DNA of 64,000 nt from Thermoplasmatales archaeon SW_10_69_26 (GTDB taxonomy: Archaea; Thermoplasmatota; SW-10-69-26), in NCBI GenBank assembly GCA_003009755.1, contig PXUB01000029.1, forward strand, positions 13,946 to 77,945, in the 5' to 3' direction. Positions 16,421 through 24,108 of the stretch are shown here, one piece after another. The notes beneath the pieces were generated by a model. That model did no database searches. It saw nothing but the letters and a program-made list of their open reading frames with translations, and was not told the origin of the DNA. The position numbers were made by a program, and so were the translations under genes. Within the stretch, counting starts at the first letter, position 1. The number at the start of each line of letters is the position of its first letter.

Positions 16421-16534
16421 ACGATCAGGCTCCTGTCCTAACCTGCCAGGGAATCCGTCAGCCTTGGCGGATGGTCCGGTCCCTTCCGCAGATCGAAGCT
16501 CCCGACCGGTCGGCGGAGGCGTGGTTGCGGCGGT

Positions 16535-16546
16535 AAGCTTTCAACC
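16535..16546 (+). promoter_or_regulatory. TATA-like box of mdh (aagctttcaacc)
   Basis: Centred about 31 nt before ATG 16572; fits the short- or no-leader pattern seen elsewhere in the window. Confidence 0.45.
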
Positions 16547-16571
16547 TTGACGCTACTGGACCGCTGATACC

Positions 16572-17459
16572 ATGACGAAGCTCGGCTTCGTGGGCGCCGG
16601 CCAGGTCGGCGCCACCGCTGCGTTCTCGTGCCTGCACCAGCTCGACGTCGACGAGATCGCCATCGTCGACATCCAGGAGGATCTGGCCGAAGGCCAAAGC
16701 CTGGATCTGGCCGCCGCCGCGGCCGGCCTGGGCGAGGTCCCCGAGGTCAACGCCGGCGGCGACTACGAGCTGCTCGACGGCGCCGACGTCGTCGTCTCCA
16801 CCGCCGGCTCCCCGCGCAAGCCCGGCATGGACCGGCTCGACCTCCTCGAGAAGAACGTCGGTATCACGCGCAACGTCGTGGAGGACACGTTCGCGCACGC
16901 GCCCGGCGCGCATCTGCTCATGGTGGCCAACCCGGTCGACGTGCTCACCTACGCGGCCTGGACGATCTCGGACCTGCCGCGCAACCGCGTGTTCGGCATG
17001 GGCAGCTGGCACGACAGCCTGCGCCTGCGCTTCGTCCTCTCCGACGAGGGCTACGGCACCGACGCCTTCATGCTCGGCGAGCACGGCGAATCGATGCTCG
17101 TCGCCAAGTCCGCCGCCGACGTCGGCGACACCGAGCCCGACTGGGCCGACATCCAGGACAAGATCTGCGGCCTGGCGATGAACATCATCGAGAAGAAGGA
17201 CTACACGAACTGGGCGCCCGGCGTCGCCACCGCCAACATGGTGAAGGCGATCGTCGAGAACGAGAAACGCGTCCTCCCGACCAGCACCGTGCTCCAGGGC
17301 GAGTACGGCATCGAGGGCGCCAGCCTCGGCGTCCCCGCCGTCCTCGGCCAGAACGGGCTCGAGCGCGTCCTCGAGTACGACCTCGCCGACGAGGACCGCC
17401 AACAGCTGCAGGACAGCGCGGACAAGCTCAAGAAGCAGATCGGCGAGCTGGACTTGTGA
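16572..17459 (+). CDS. mdh: malate dehydrogenase (lactate/malate dehydrogenase family)
   Basis: A 295-residue NAD(P)-dependent dehydrogenase. The nucleotide fold begins GFVGAGQVGATAA, and the substrate-binding arginines and the MVANPVDVLTY motif follow. The catalytic histidine is in GEHGESM (about residue 177). The RKPGMDRLDLL loop places an Arg next to Met/Asp, as in malate-specific enzymes. It catalyses malate/oxaloacetate interconversion in the citric acid cycle. Stands alone. Confidence 0.93.
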   Translation: MTKLGFVGAGQVGATAAFSCLHQLDVDEIAIVDIQEDLAEGQSLDLAAAAAGLGEVPEVNAGGDYELLDGADVVVSTAGSPRKPGMDRLDLLEKNVGITRNVVEDTFAHAPGAHLLMVANPVDVLTYAAWTISDLPRNRVFGMGSWHDSLRLRFVLSDEGYGTDAFMLGEHGESMLVAKSAADVGDTEPDWADIQDKICGLAMNIIEKKDYTNWAPGVATANMVKAIVENEKRVLPTSTVLQGEYGIEGASLGVPAVLGQNGLERVLEYDLADEDRQQLQDSADKLKKQIGELDL

Positions 17460-17554
17460 CGGTCGCGGTCGGCTCCCGTCGCCGGTTGTTTCACTGACCC
17501 CCCGCAGCGACGTTGATACCTGTCGCCCACCTCTCCGGAGTTGCCTCGCTTGGA

Positions 17555-17665
17555 GGGATGGAGGCACCATGGGAGGTGCCCTTCGAGCACGGCGCGTCTC
17601 GACCGGGAACGGTTCGAGCCTGTGGGCCCCGGAGGCCACGCCCCCGGGGCCCCACTTCTCCCCCT
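17555..17665. repeat. GC-rich inverted repeats downstream of mdh
   Basis: A 6-bp hairpin (GGCACC/GGTGCC) lies about 17563-17580, and a long near-perfect inverted repeat (GTGGGCCCCGG with CCGGGGCCCCAC) spans about 17619-17652. They precede the dispersed element at 17666. They might end mdh transcription. Confidence 0.5.
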
Positions 17666-17888
17666 GAAGATCCTCTTTTCGACGGGGCCTAGCCGCCTCT
17701 CGACCGGGGAAAAGGAAAATCGCTGTTAAGGAAAACCCCGGTCGGCAGCGTCCGGAGGCGCCGGTGCCGACCGTCTGGCGCCTCCGGAGAAGACGGATCT
17801 TCGATCCGTCCGAAACGCAGGCCCCAGCGCCGCTGACCTTGGGCGCTGTTGGATCCTCGCGCAGGGCTATGTCCGCCTGACGGGCAAC
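17666..17888 (+). repeat. dispersed structured element, copy 1
   Basis: Matches the reverse complement of 33031-33352 over most of its length and part of 42181-42322. Perfect stems: 17752-17763/17778-17789 (TCCGGAGGCGCC), 17794-17800/17804-17810 (ACGGATC) and 17826-17832/17843-17849 (CAGCGCC). It ends with a shared ttggatcctcgcgcagggct stretch. No coding frame is conserved between copies. The remaining gap to 18131 holds nothing else I can identify. Confidence 0.8.
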
Positions 17889-18131
17889 GACACCATCGCT
17901 CGTCGTGGGTCCCCGACGACCGCCGCCGTGCCTCCGCGACGAAGGACGAGAACCCACAGGCGCAGGGCAACGCTGACGCCGGAGCCCTCAGGCGTGCTGT
18001 CTGCCCCGCCGGCTTCGGCGCGCCGCCGGCGAGGACCTCCAACATCTCCTACCGCCGTCACGTCGTCGCGGATCAGGGGTGTGAACCCGTTCGCGTCGAT
18101 GGCCGCACCAGCCGTGGTACCGTCCGGTCCG

Positions 18132-19289
18132 TCAACCTCTGTCGACCACGAGCAGGTGGATCGTCAACCGGCCGTGCTTGACGGTCTCGTCCTCGGCGAC
18201 CGTCAACCCGCGCTCGTCGGCGATGCGGTGGACGAGGTCGGCTTTCGGCGTTAACAGGCCGATCCTGCCGTCGTCGGCGAGGCTGGCGAGGCCGGCATCG
18301 ATGAGGTCCCGGTAGGTGTCCGCGAGCGGGGCCTCGCCCGAGCGGATGCCGTAGGGTGGGTTGGTGGCGACGAGCTCGGCGTCGTCGACGTGGTCGGGAA
18401 GTTGGCGGGCGTCGCCGGCGTAGGTGTCCACGAGGTCCGCGACGCCGGCGGCCTCGAGGTTGCGTTGGGCGCCCTCGACGTGGTTGGGGGCGTGGTCGCC
18501 GAGCACGAAGGCGGGCGCTTGCTCGCGGTCGACGAAGGCCTCCGGCGCGCCCAGGTTGGCCTGGTGCTCGGCGAGCGCGGGGGCGTGCCAGGCGAGCAGC
18601 TCGTCGCCGCGCAACCGCATCGGGGACAGGCCCAGCGCCCGGCCGACGGCCTCGGTGACGAGCGTGCCGCCGCCGGCCATCGGGTCGGCGAACGGGCCCC
18701 TCGCGCGGTGGTCGGCCAGCTCGAGCAACGCGGCGGCCAGGGAGGCTTTCATGCCGGCGGGGTGGTCGTAGTCGCGGTAGCTGCGTCGGTGCAGGCCGGC
18801 TTGGCCGGCCAGGTCAAGCCACAGGCGGGTGTGGCCGGCGTCGTCCACGTGCACGCGGACGATCGCGTCGGGGGCCTCGAGGTCGACGGGAGGTCGGGTG
18901 CCGAGCTCGGTCGCGAGGTGGTCGTGCAGGCGGTCGCCGACGCGGGCGGCCAGCTCCATGCTGGTGAACTCGTGGTCGCCGGTGCGGTGGCCGCGCACGG
19001 CGAAGGGGCCCTCGGCGAACCACGGGTCGACGTCGATCTCGTCCACGAGCGCGTCGAGCCCGTCCCAGGGGTCGTCGGGATCGAGCGAGCCGGCGGCCAG
19101 GACGAGACCGAGCCGGTGCAAGGTGCGCAGGCGGCCGATCGCGTCGGCGAGGTCGAGGGGTCCGTCGACGGTGAAGGTGGTCCAGCCGGCGTTGTCGAGC
19201 GCGTCGTCGACGGGGGTGAAGCCGTTGCGCTCGAGCTCGCGGTGGACGACGGGCCGGAGGCCGGGCGCGATCGTGGCGCAGGCGCGCAC
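18132..19289 (-). CDS. THUMP-domain RNA methyltransferase (Trm14/TrmG10/RlmL-like)
   Basis: About 385 residues. The N-terminal half resembles a THUMP RNA-binding domain (CATIAPGLRPVVHRELERNG at its start). The C-terminal half is a Rossmann methyltransferase with FADPMAGGGTLVTEA (SAM motif I) and the N2-guanine-type catalytic motif TNPPYG. It probably methylates a guanine in tRNA or rRNA. GTG 19289 gives the family's usual start; the longer frame adds a non-conserved leader. Confidence 0.85.
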   Translation of the reverse strand: MRACATIAPGLRPVVHRELERNGFTPVDDALDNAGWTTFTVDGPLDLADAIGRLRTLHRLGLVLAAGSLDPDDPWDGLDALVDEIDVDPWFAEGPFAVRGHRTGDHEFTSMELAARVGDRLHDHLATELGTRPPVDLEAPDAIVRVHVDDAGHTRLWLDLAGQAGLHRRSYRDYDHPAGMKASLAAALLELADHRARGPFADPMAGGGTLVTEAVGRALGLSPMRLRGDELLAWHAPALAEHQANLGAPEAFVDREQAPAFVLGDHAPNHVEGAQRNLEAAGVADLVDTYAGDARQLPDHVDDAELVATNPPYGIRSGEAPLADTYRDLIDAGLASLADDGRIGLLTPKADLVHRIADERGLTVAEDETVKHGRLTIHLLVVDRG

Positions 19290-19417
19290 AGCGCGGGCAA
19301 CGGGGGCCCCGGCAAGAAGGCCTCGGTTGCGGGGCCCACGATCGTCCGCCTGCACCGCCAAGCGTGCCTGAACCGCCTTGTGCGGGTCCTCGGGGGAGGC
19401 GGCTCGGGAGGGCCGAG

Positions 19418-19513
19418 GTGACGGCGATCCCGGTCTTCGGTCACCCGACCCTCGTCGGGCTCGCCGCGTTCGCCGGCGTGGGCGTCGTGGCCCTCGTCGG
19501 TCGGCAGCGCTGA
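19418..19513 (+). CDS. 31-residue single-span membrane peptide
   Basis: GTG 19418 opens a frame encoding VTAIPVFGHPTLVGLAA and then FAGVGVVALVGRQR, stop 19511-19513. It is one hydrophobic helix with a basic end, typical of a micro-membrane protein. It lies in the gap between the THUMP methyltransferase and the kinase. Evidence is composition only. Confidence 0.4.
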   Translation: MTAIPVFGHPTLVGLAAFAGVGVVALVGRQR

Positions 19514-19606
19514 GGGGACCGACCCTCCGCGTAGCCGCGGGCTCGGCCCACGGCCTCCCACCGTCTGCCGTCCTCTCGCGACCTCGTCGCCGGCCAGGAC
19601 CCGGTG

Positions 19607-19616
19607 GCTCTTAGGA
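19607..19616 (+). promoter_or_regulatory. TATA-like box (gctcttagga)
   Basis: Centre 27 nt before ATG 19638 of the kinase gene; leaderless arrangement. Confidence 0.5.
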
Positions 19617-19637
19617 GGCGAGGGGATTGGGCCCACG

Positions 19638-20180
19638 ATGCGCGTCGTCGCGACGACGGGGATGCCCGGTTCCGGCAAGTCGTTGGCCGTGGACGTGGCC
19701 GAGGAGCTGGGCTTCGAGATCGTCGCCATGGGTGATCTCGTCCGGGAGGAGACCTGCAAGCGGGGGCTGCCGGCCGACCCGGAGAGCTTCGGCCAGGTCG
19801 CCAGCGAGGTCCGCGAGGACGAGGGCCCGGGAGCCTGGGCCAAGCCGACGGCCGACCGCGTGGCCTCGCTCGAGGCCGAGGGCGCGCTCGTCGACGGGCT
19901 GCGCAACCTCGAAGAGTTGGAGATTCTGCGCGAGGAGCTGGGTCGGCACGTGCCCGTGATCGCGGTGCTGGCCTCGCCGGAGACCCGCTACCGGCGCATG
20001 CTGGCGCGGGGCCGTGCCGAGGACGCCGAGAGCGAGGACGAGCTGCACGAGCGCGACCTGCGCGAGCTGGGCTACGGGCTCGGCGACGTGATCGCGATGG
20101 CCGACGTCTACGTCGACAACGAGGGCGATCCCGCCCAGACGAAGGCCACGCTGCGCGGCGTGCTGGGCGACGAAGGCTAG
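19638..20180 (+). CDS. archaeal nucleoside monophosphate kinase-like P-loop protein (UPF0200 type)
   Basis: A 180-residue P-loop kinase. Walker A GMPGSGKS is at residues about 8-15, followed by FEIVAMGDLVREE, the DGLRNLEE motif, and the lid region RYRRMLARGRAEDAESEDE with the ERDLRELGYG motif. This layout matches the archaeal UPF0200 (AAA/adenylate kinase-like) family, related to dephospho-CoA kinases. The exact substrate is not settled. Confidence 0.85.
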   Translation: MRVVATTGMPGSGKSLAVDVAEELGFEIVAMGDLVREETCKRGLPADPESFGQVASEVREDEGPGAWAKPTADRVASLEAEGALVDGLRNLEELEILREELGRHVPVIAVLASPETRYRRMLARGRAEDAESEDELHERDLRELGYGLGDVIAMADVYVDNEGDPAQTKATLRGVLGDEG

Positions 20181-20189
20181 ATCGAACCC

Positions 20190-20471
20190 ATGGCGTTGGG
20201 TCTCCCGGAAATCCCGCAACGTTTCCATGAACCGTTTGGCATCGTGGTAGGGATTGGTCCCGGGGCCGATATCCGCGACGACCGCCCGTGCAGGCGGCTC
20301 GGTCTCTTCGTTCGTCGCCCCCTCGCTCTGGGGCGACTCCGTCGCCGCTGGGGGTCCCTCCTCTCCGCCGATGCATCCCGCGAGGCCAGCCACCGCGAAA
20401 GCGGCGACCAGCATCGAGAGGCGAAGCGTAGAGAGGGGCCCGCGAGGGCCTCTCGGCCGACCCGTTAACAC
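20190..20471 (-). pseudogene. collapsed copy of the neighbouring subtilisin-like lipoprotein
   Basis: The N-terminus is a lipoprotein signal (VAGLAGC) followed by acidic linker and VVADIGPGTNPYH, nearly as in the intact protease at 20566-21939. It then jumps directly to AKRFMETLRDFRET, the last residues of that protease. About 390 codons, including the catalytic His and Ser, are missing. The frame has no stop of its own and runs into the kinase gene's antisense. A duplication followed by internal deletion explains it best. Confidence 0.75.
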
Positions 20472-20565
20472 ATCGTTGCAGAACCGCGCAGCCTCGGACT
20501 TGCGTATTCACTGGTCGGTAGAAGAACGCTGCCCACCTGTCCTACAAAAAGGGACAAGACTCCCC

Positions 20566-21939
20566 TCACGACTCGGATTCATTCGGCCACGGGTACAGTG
20601 TCTCGCGGAAATCCCGGAAAGCCTGCATGAACCGCTTGGCATTCTCGGACTTCTCCGGCAGCTCGCCGTTCCCCAAGACCACGTTCAACGCCCTCTCGGT
20701 CTCGTTGTCTCCCACGTATCCCCAACCCATCTGCACGTAGGGGCCCGGACCAGCGGGGGTTCTGAGCTGGGTTCCACACTCGTGCCTGTAGTCGCCCGTT
20801 TCGAAGTACGTTGCGGAGTGGTGGATCGCGGTTCGTAGCTCGGGCAACTGCAGGCGTCCGTCTGCCAAGGGCGAGTCCGGGACCGGGCTCCCCTTCCACA
20901 TCGTGGCGTTCTCCGAGTTCGAAGGCGGACCAGGGCCCTGAGACCGACGGAGCTCGAGGAGCAGCTCGCCGAGCTCGCCGGCGATCTGAGGGGCCGCGAA
21001 CGAGGTTCCGGATATGTTGGATCTTGCGGTCACGTGCGCGGGCTCGGGCAAGCGCTGGGTGAAATCGCCGACCACCTCCGGCGGTTTACCCGCCAGGCTC
21101 TCACTGCTATCGCATTCGGGGTGGGCTCCCCCAGCCAGATAGACCCAGGGTGGGAACTGGACCTCGGCAAGCGGGAACGGGTTCACATTCGGTCGGAACC
21201 CGGTCACGACCTGGTTGCCGGAGAAGGCCACGAACGGGGTCCCTGACTCCCAAACTTCGTACGTCGCCTCTGCGAACTCGCGATCCCCCTGGAAGGCGGT
21301 CTCGCTCCGATCCCCGAGAAGGAAGCTCGAGGTGGCGACGTCCACGTAGGTGAGGTTTCGAGCCATTTCCCGGACTGATCCGCCATCGAGACTGTTGCCA
21401 TCTTGGACAGCCAGGACGTAGCAGCGCTGGCAGGCATCGTTCACCGCCCCCGCCGTTGCCGCCCCGTGGGAACCCGTGCCGTCGTCCGAAGCTCGGCCGG
21501 TCGGTTGTTCCGAACACCTTACACCCTGGTCCTCACAGTCCCACGGCCGCGCCGTCCACAGGAGAAGGTTGGTTTGCTCGACCCAGTAGACCTGCCCGCG
21601 TTCGTAGGCCTCCCAGACCTTCTCGTCGGCTCGGAGGTTCTCGGTGTAGTCCCCCGAGAACGTCAGGTTCAACGTCGGGATCGAGCACGGCAGACCCGGC
21701 ACGCTGTGACAGGGATGCGCCGTCCAGTTCGGGCGGCGGAACGCCTCGTGGTAGGGATTCGTGCCCGGCCCGATGTCCGCGACGACCGCGCGCTCGGGCG
21801 CATCCGGTGCGGCTTGCGTATCGTTGGTGGAGGGCTCGACGGGTGTTGTCGAATTGGTCTCCGTGCCGACGCAGCCGCTCAGCGCGGACCCGACAAGCAA
21901 CGCCGCGATCAGCACAGGCACCCAGCTCTCGGAGGCCAC
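20566..21939 (-). CDS. subtilisin-like (S8) serine protease, lipoprotein
   Basis: About 457 residues. Lipobox SALSGC (Cys about residue 23) anchors it outside the membrane. Catalytic motifs: Asp in VVADIGPGTN, His in GTGSHGAATAGAV, oxyanion Asn in VAFSGNQ, Ser in SGTSFAAPQIAG. Several Cys pairs and NxS/T sites fit an extracellular protein. GTG 21939 is chosen so that the signal peptide starts directly; the longer frame adds a 50-residue hydrophilic leader. A degenerate copy follows it at 20190-20471. Confidence 0.85.
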   Translation of the reverse strand: MASESWVPVLIAALLVGSALSGCVGTETNSTTPVEPSTNDTQAAPDAPERAVVADIGPGTNPYHEAFRRPNWTAHPCHSVPGLPCSIPTLNLTFSGDYTENLRADEKVWEAYERGQVYWVEQTNLLLWTARPWDCEDQGVRCSEQPTGRASDDGTGSHGAATAGAVNDACQRCYVLAVQDGNSLDGGSVREMARNLTYVDVATSSFLLGDRSETAFQGDREFAEATYEVWESGTPFVAFSGNQVVTGFRPNVNPFPLAEVQFPPWVYLAGGAHPECDSSESLAGKPPEVVGDFTQRLPEPAHVTARSNISGTSFAAPQIAGELGELLLELRRSQGPGPPSNSENATMWKGSPVPDSPLADGRLQLPELRTAIHHSATYFETGDYRHECGTQLRTPAGPGPYVQMGWGYVGDNETERALNVVLGNGELPEKSENAKRFMQAFRDFRETLYPWPNESES

Positions 21940-22113
21940 TGTAGCTCTCAAATAGTTCAAAGAACCGTATGAACTTTCCGTACGACCTCTTGTCGGACGG
22001 GATACCCGCCGGGGAGGACTGTCCCCGGCGGACCCGTCTCCACGCCTCTGTAGCCCGAACTCCCGGAAGTTGCCCGACGTGGAAGCCATCCACCAGTGAG
22101 CCTCGGCCGCCGG

Positions 22114-22929
22114 TCACACGGGGTCCGGCACCGGTCGGGCCGCCCGCGCCGTCGACAGCGCCCACGCGACCCCACCCCAGGCGAGGTAGGCCAGCAGGCC
22201 GGCGGCCACGAGCGGCAGGTGGGGCAACGACAGGTGCAGGCCGAGCAGGAACGCGCCGGCGGCGGCCACGCCGTCGGGCACGCTGGCGGCCTGGTCGAAG
22301 GCGTCCTGCGGGTCGAGCACGAGCGCCCCGCCGACGACGATCGTCGTCACGTTGGCGGGGAACACGGACGCGATCCCGCCCCACACCGGGCCCAGCAGGT
22401 CGGCCGCCAGCGTCGCCGCCAGCACGAGCAAGCCCCCGACGAGCGCCGGCACCCCGTAGCGGAGCACCGCGCCCCCGGCGACCCCCGGCGACCGGGAGGA
22501 CAGTCCCGGCTGGGCGGCCCGGGCCCGGCGGACGGCGAGCACCGAGAACGCGTAGGCGAGCCCGACGAGGCCCAGGTTCAGGCCCAAGGCCAACCCGGCC
22601 CCGGCCCACAGGTAGGGCCCCACGATGGCCGCGTAGACCGCCAGGCCGCCGGCCAGCGCCCCCCAGGGGTGATCGGGGCCGCGAGCGAGCAGCAGGGCCA
22701 GCGCGGTCGCGTAAACGATCACGGCCGCGATCCCGAACAGGGACGAGACCGCCGTCTCGGCCGCGAAGGCGCCGCCGTGCTCGTAGGCGATGACGAACAG
22801 GCTGACGGCCGAGGTCTTCGGCACGGCGCTGACGACCCCGCCGACGCGAGCGTCCACGTTGTCGCTGATCCAGAGGGCGAGCCCGACGACGGTCGCGCCG
22901 AGGGCGAAGCGGACGAGCAGGGCGAGCAC
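22114..22929 (-). CDS. DUF3147/GlpM-like membrane protein
   Basis: A 271-residue protein with about eight membrane helices arranged as two similar halves. The segment VGGVVSAVPKTSAVSLFVIA in the first half and GGIASVFPANVTTIVVG in the second share the pattern GGxxSxxPxxxxxxxx, suggesting an internal repeat as in GlpM/DUF3147-type proteins. Function unknown. GTG 22929 follows a ggctttaggctg box by about 33 nt. Co-oriented with Pelota. Confidence 0.6.
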   Translation of the reverse strand: MLALLVRFALGATVVGLALWISDNVDARVGGVVSAVPKTSAVSLFVIAYEHGGAFAAETAVSSLFGIAAVIVYATALALLLARGPDHPWGALAGGLAVYAAIVGPYLWAGAGLALGLNLGLVGLAYAFSVLAVRRARAAQPGLSSRSPGVAGGAVLRYGVPALVGGLLVLAATLAADLLGPVWGGIASVFPANVTTIVVGGALVLDPQDAFDQAASVPDGVAAAGAFLLGLHLSLPHLPLVAAGLLAYLAWGGVAWALSTARAARPVPDPV

Positions 22930-22956
22930 GTGGCAGCCGCCTTCAACCAGCCCAGC

Positions 22957-24108
22957 CTAAAGCCTTGGGTCTCGTGCAGTCGAGGGCCGATCGCGGCTCG
23001 GGGCGCCGGTCGAGAGCGCAACGTTTCCCAGCCCACGGCGAGCTCCGAACCCGTGCGAGGCCTGGGCCCGAGTGGGGCTGGCGAGAGACGCGAGGGACCC
23101 CCGACCCGTGAGGAGGGACCGGCGGGCGAGGAGCCCCCGGGCGCTCACCCCGGCGCCGGTCTGCAGGGCCGTCTCCATGAGCTCGTCGATCTCGGGGTCC
23201 TTGGCGAGCTCGTCGGCGACGAGCAGCGTCTCGACGGCGCCGAGGTCGAGCGCGTGCTCGACCTGGTCGGGGCCGTAGGTGGCCAGGCCGTCGGTGCCGA
23301 TGCGTTCGAGCAGCTCCTCGACGGCTTGGGTCTCCTCGCTGATGCGCGAGGACTCGGCGACCTGTTCGACGAGGCCGCGGTTCATCGCCTCGTGCACGCC
23401 CCGCATGCCGGGGTGGGCGGCGGCCTCGGTCACGATCTGCTCGACGCCCTCGACGGGGTCGTCCTCGAGGTAGGTGACGAAGTGCTCGCGCGCGAACCCG
23501 GGCCCGACGATGATCAGCGGGCAGTCGTCGGGGGCGGTCGTGGCCAGCACGTTGCGGATCGCCTCGTGGTAGGCCTTGTCGTCGCGCTCGGCGTCGTACA
23601 TCTTGCCGCCGCCGTGCCGGGTCTGGGTGGCGATCTCGCGGGGCCCGAACTGGTGGAGCACGGCCACGGTGGCCTCCTCGTCGTCCATGGCGACGATCAC
23701 GACCGTGGGCTCGGTGGTGGCTTCGACGGCCTCGTCGACGCGTTCGAGCTGGTGCTGGGGCCAGCCCTCGGGTTTGAAGATCTCGACCCAGTCGTGCTCC
23801 TCGAGGCTGATCGTGTGGTGGGTGCCGCGGGCGACCTCCTCGGGGCCTTCCTCGATGACGCCGAGCACGCGCAGGCGCTGGGTGGCCTCGTGGAACTCGA
23901 CGCTTTCGACGTCGATGCCGAGGGTGACGGTGACGCGCTGGGATTCCTTGTCGCGCACCATGTCGCGGTCGTCCTCCAGGCGGCGGTCGGTGACACCGCG
24001 CACGCGGTCGCCGGGGCGGATGATGTGGGACAGGTGCCACAGGTCGTCCATCCGGTCGACGCGCAGCTTGATGCGCCCGGTGTCCTTGTCCTGCTCGAGG
24101 ACCTTCAC
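22957..24108 (-). CDS. pelA: mRNA surveillance protein Pelota, aberrant C-terminus
   Basis: A 383-residue Pelota (Dom34), which with aABCE1 splits stalled ribosomes. The N-terminal domain (LWHLSHIIRPGDRV) and central domain (VAMDDEEATVAVL, IIVGPGFAREHF) are typical. The third domain runs normally to ETALQTGAGV (about residue 321), but the usual ending (a HEEG-containing loop and GGIAALLR) is replaced by 62 basic, low-complexity residues. I checked the other two frames and did not find the missing end. Its ATG overlaps the rqcH stop. Confidence 0.9.
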   Translation of the reverse strand: MKVLEQDKDTGRIKLRVDRMDDLWHLSHIIRPGDRVRGVTDRRLEDDRDMVRDKESQRVTVTLGIDVESVEFHEATQRLRVLGVIEEGPEEVARGTHHTISLEEHDWVEIFKPEGWPQHQLERVDEAVEATTEPTVVIVAMDDEEATVAVLHQFGPREIATQTRHGGGKMYDAERDDKAYHEAIRNVLATTAPDDCPLIIVGPGFAREHFVTYLEDDPVEGVEQIVTEAAAHPGMRGVHEAMNRGLVEQVAESSRISEETQAVEELLERIGTDGLATYGPDQVEHALDLGAVETLLVADELAKDPEIDELMETALQTGAGVSARGLLARRSLLTGRGSLASLASPTRAQASHGFGARRGLGNVALSTGAPSRDRPSTARDPRL

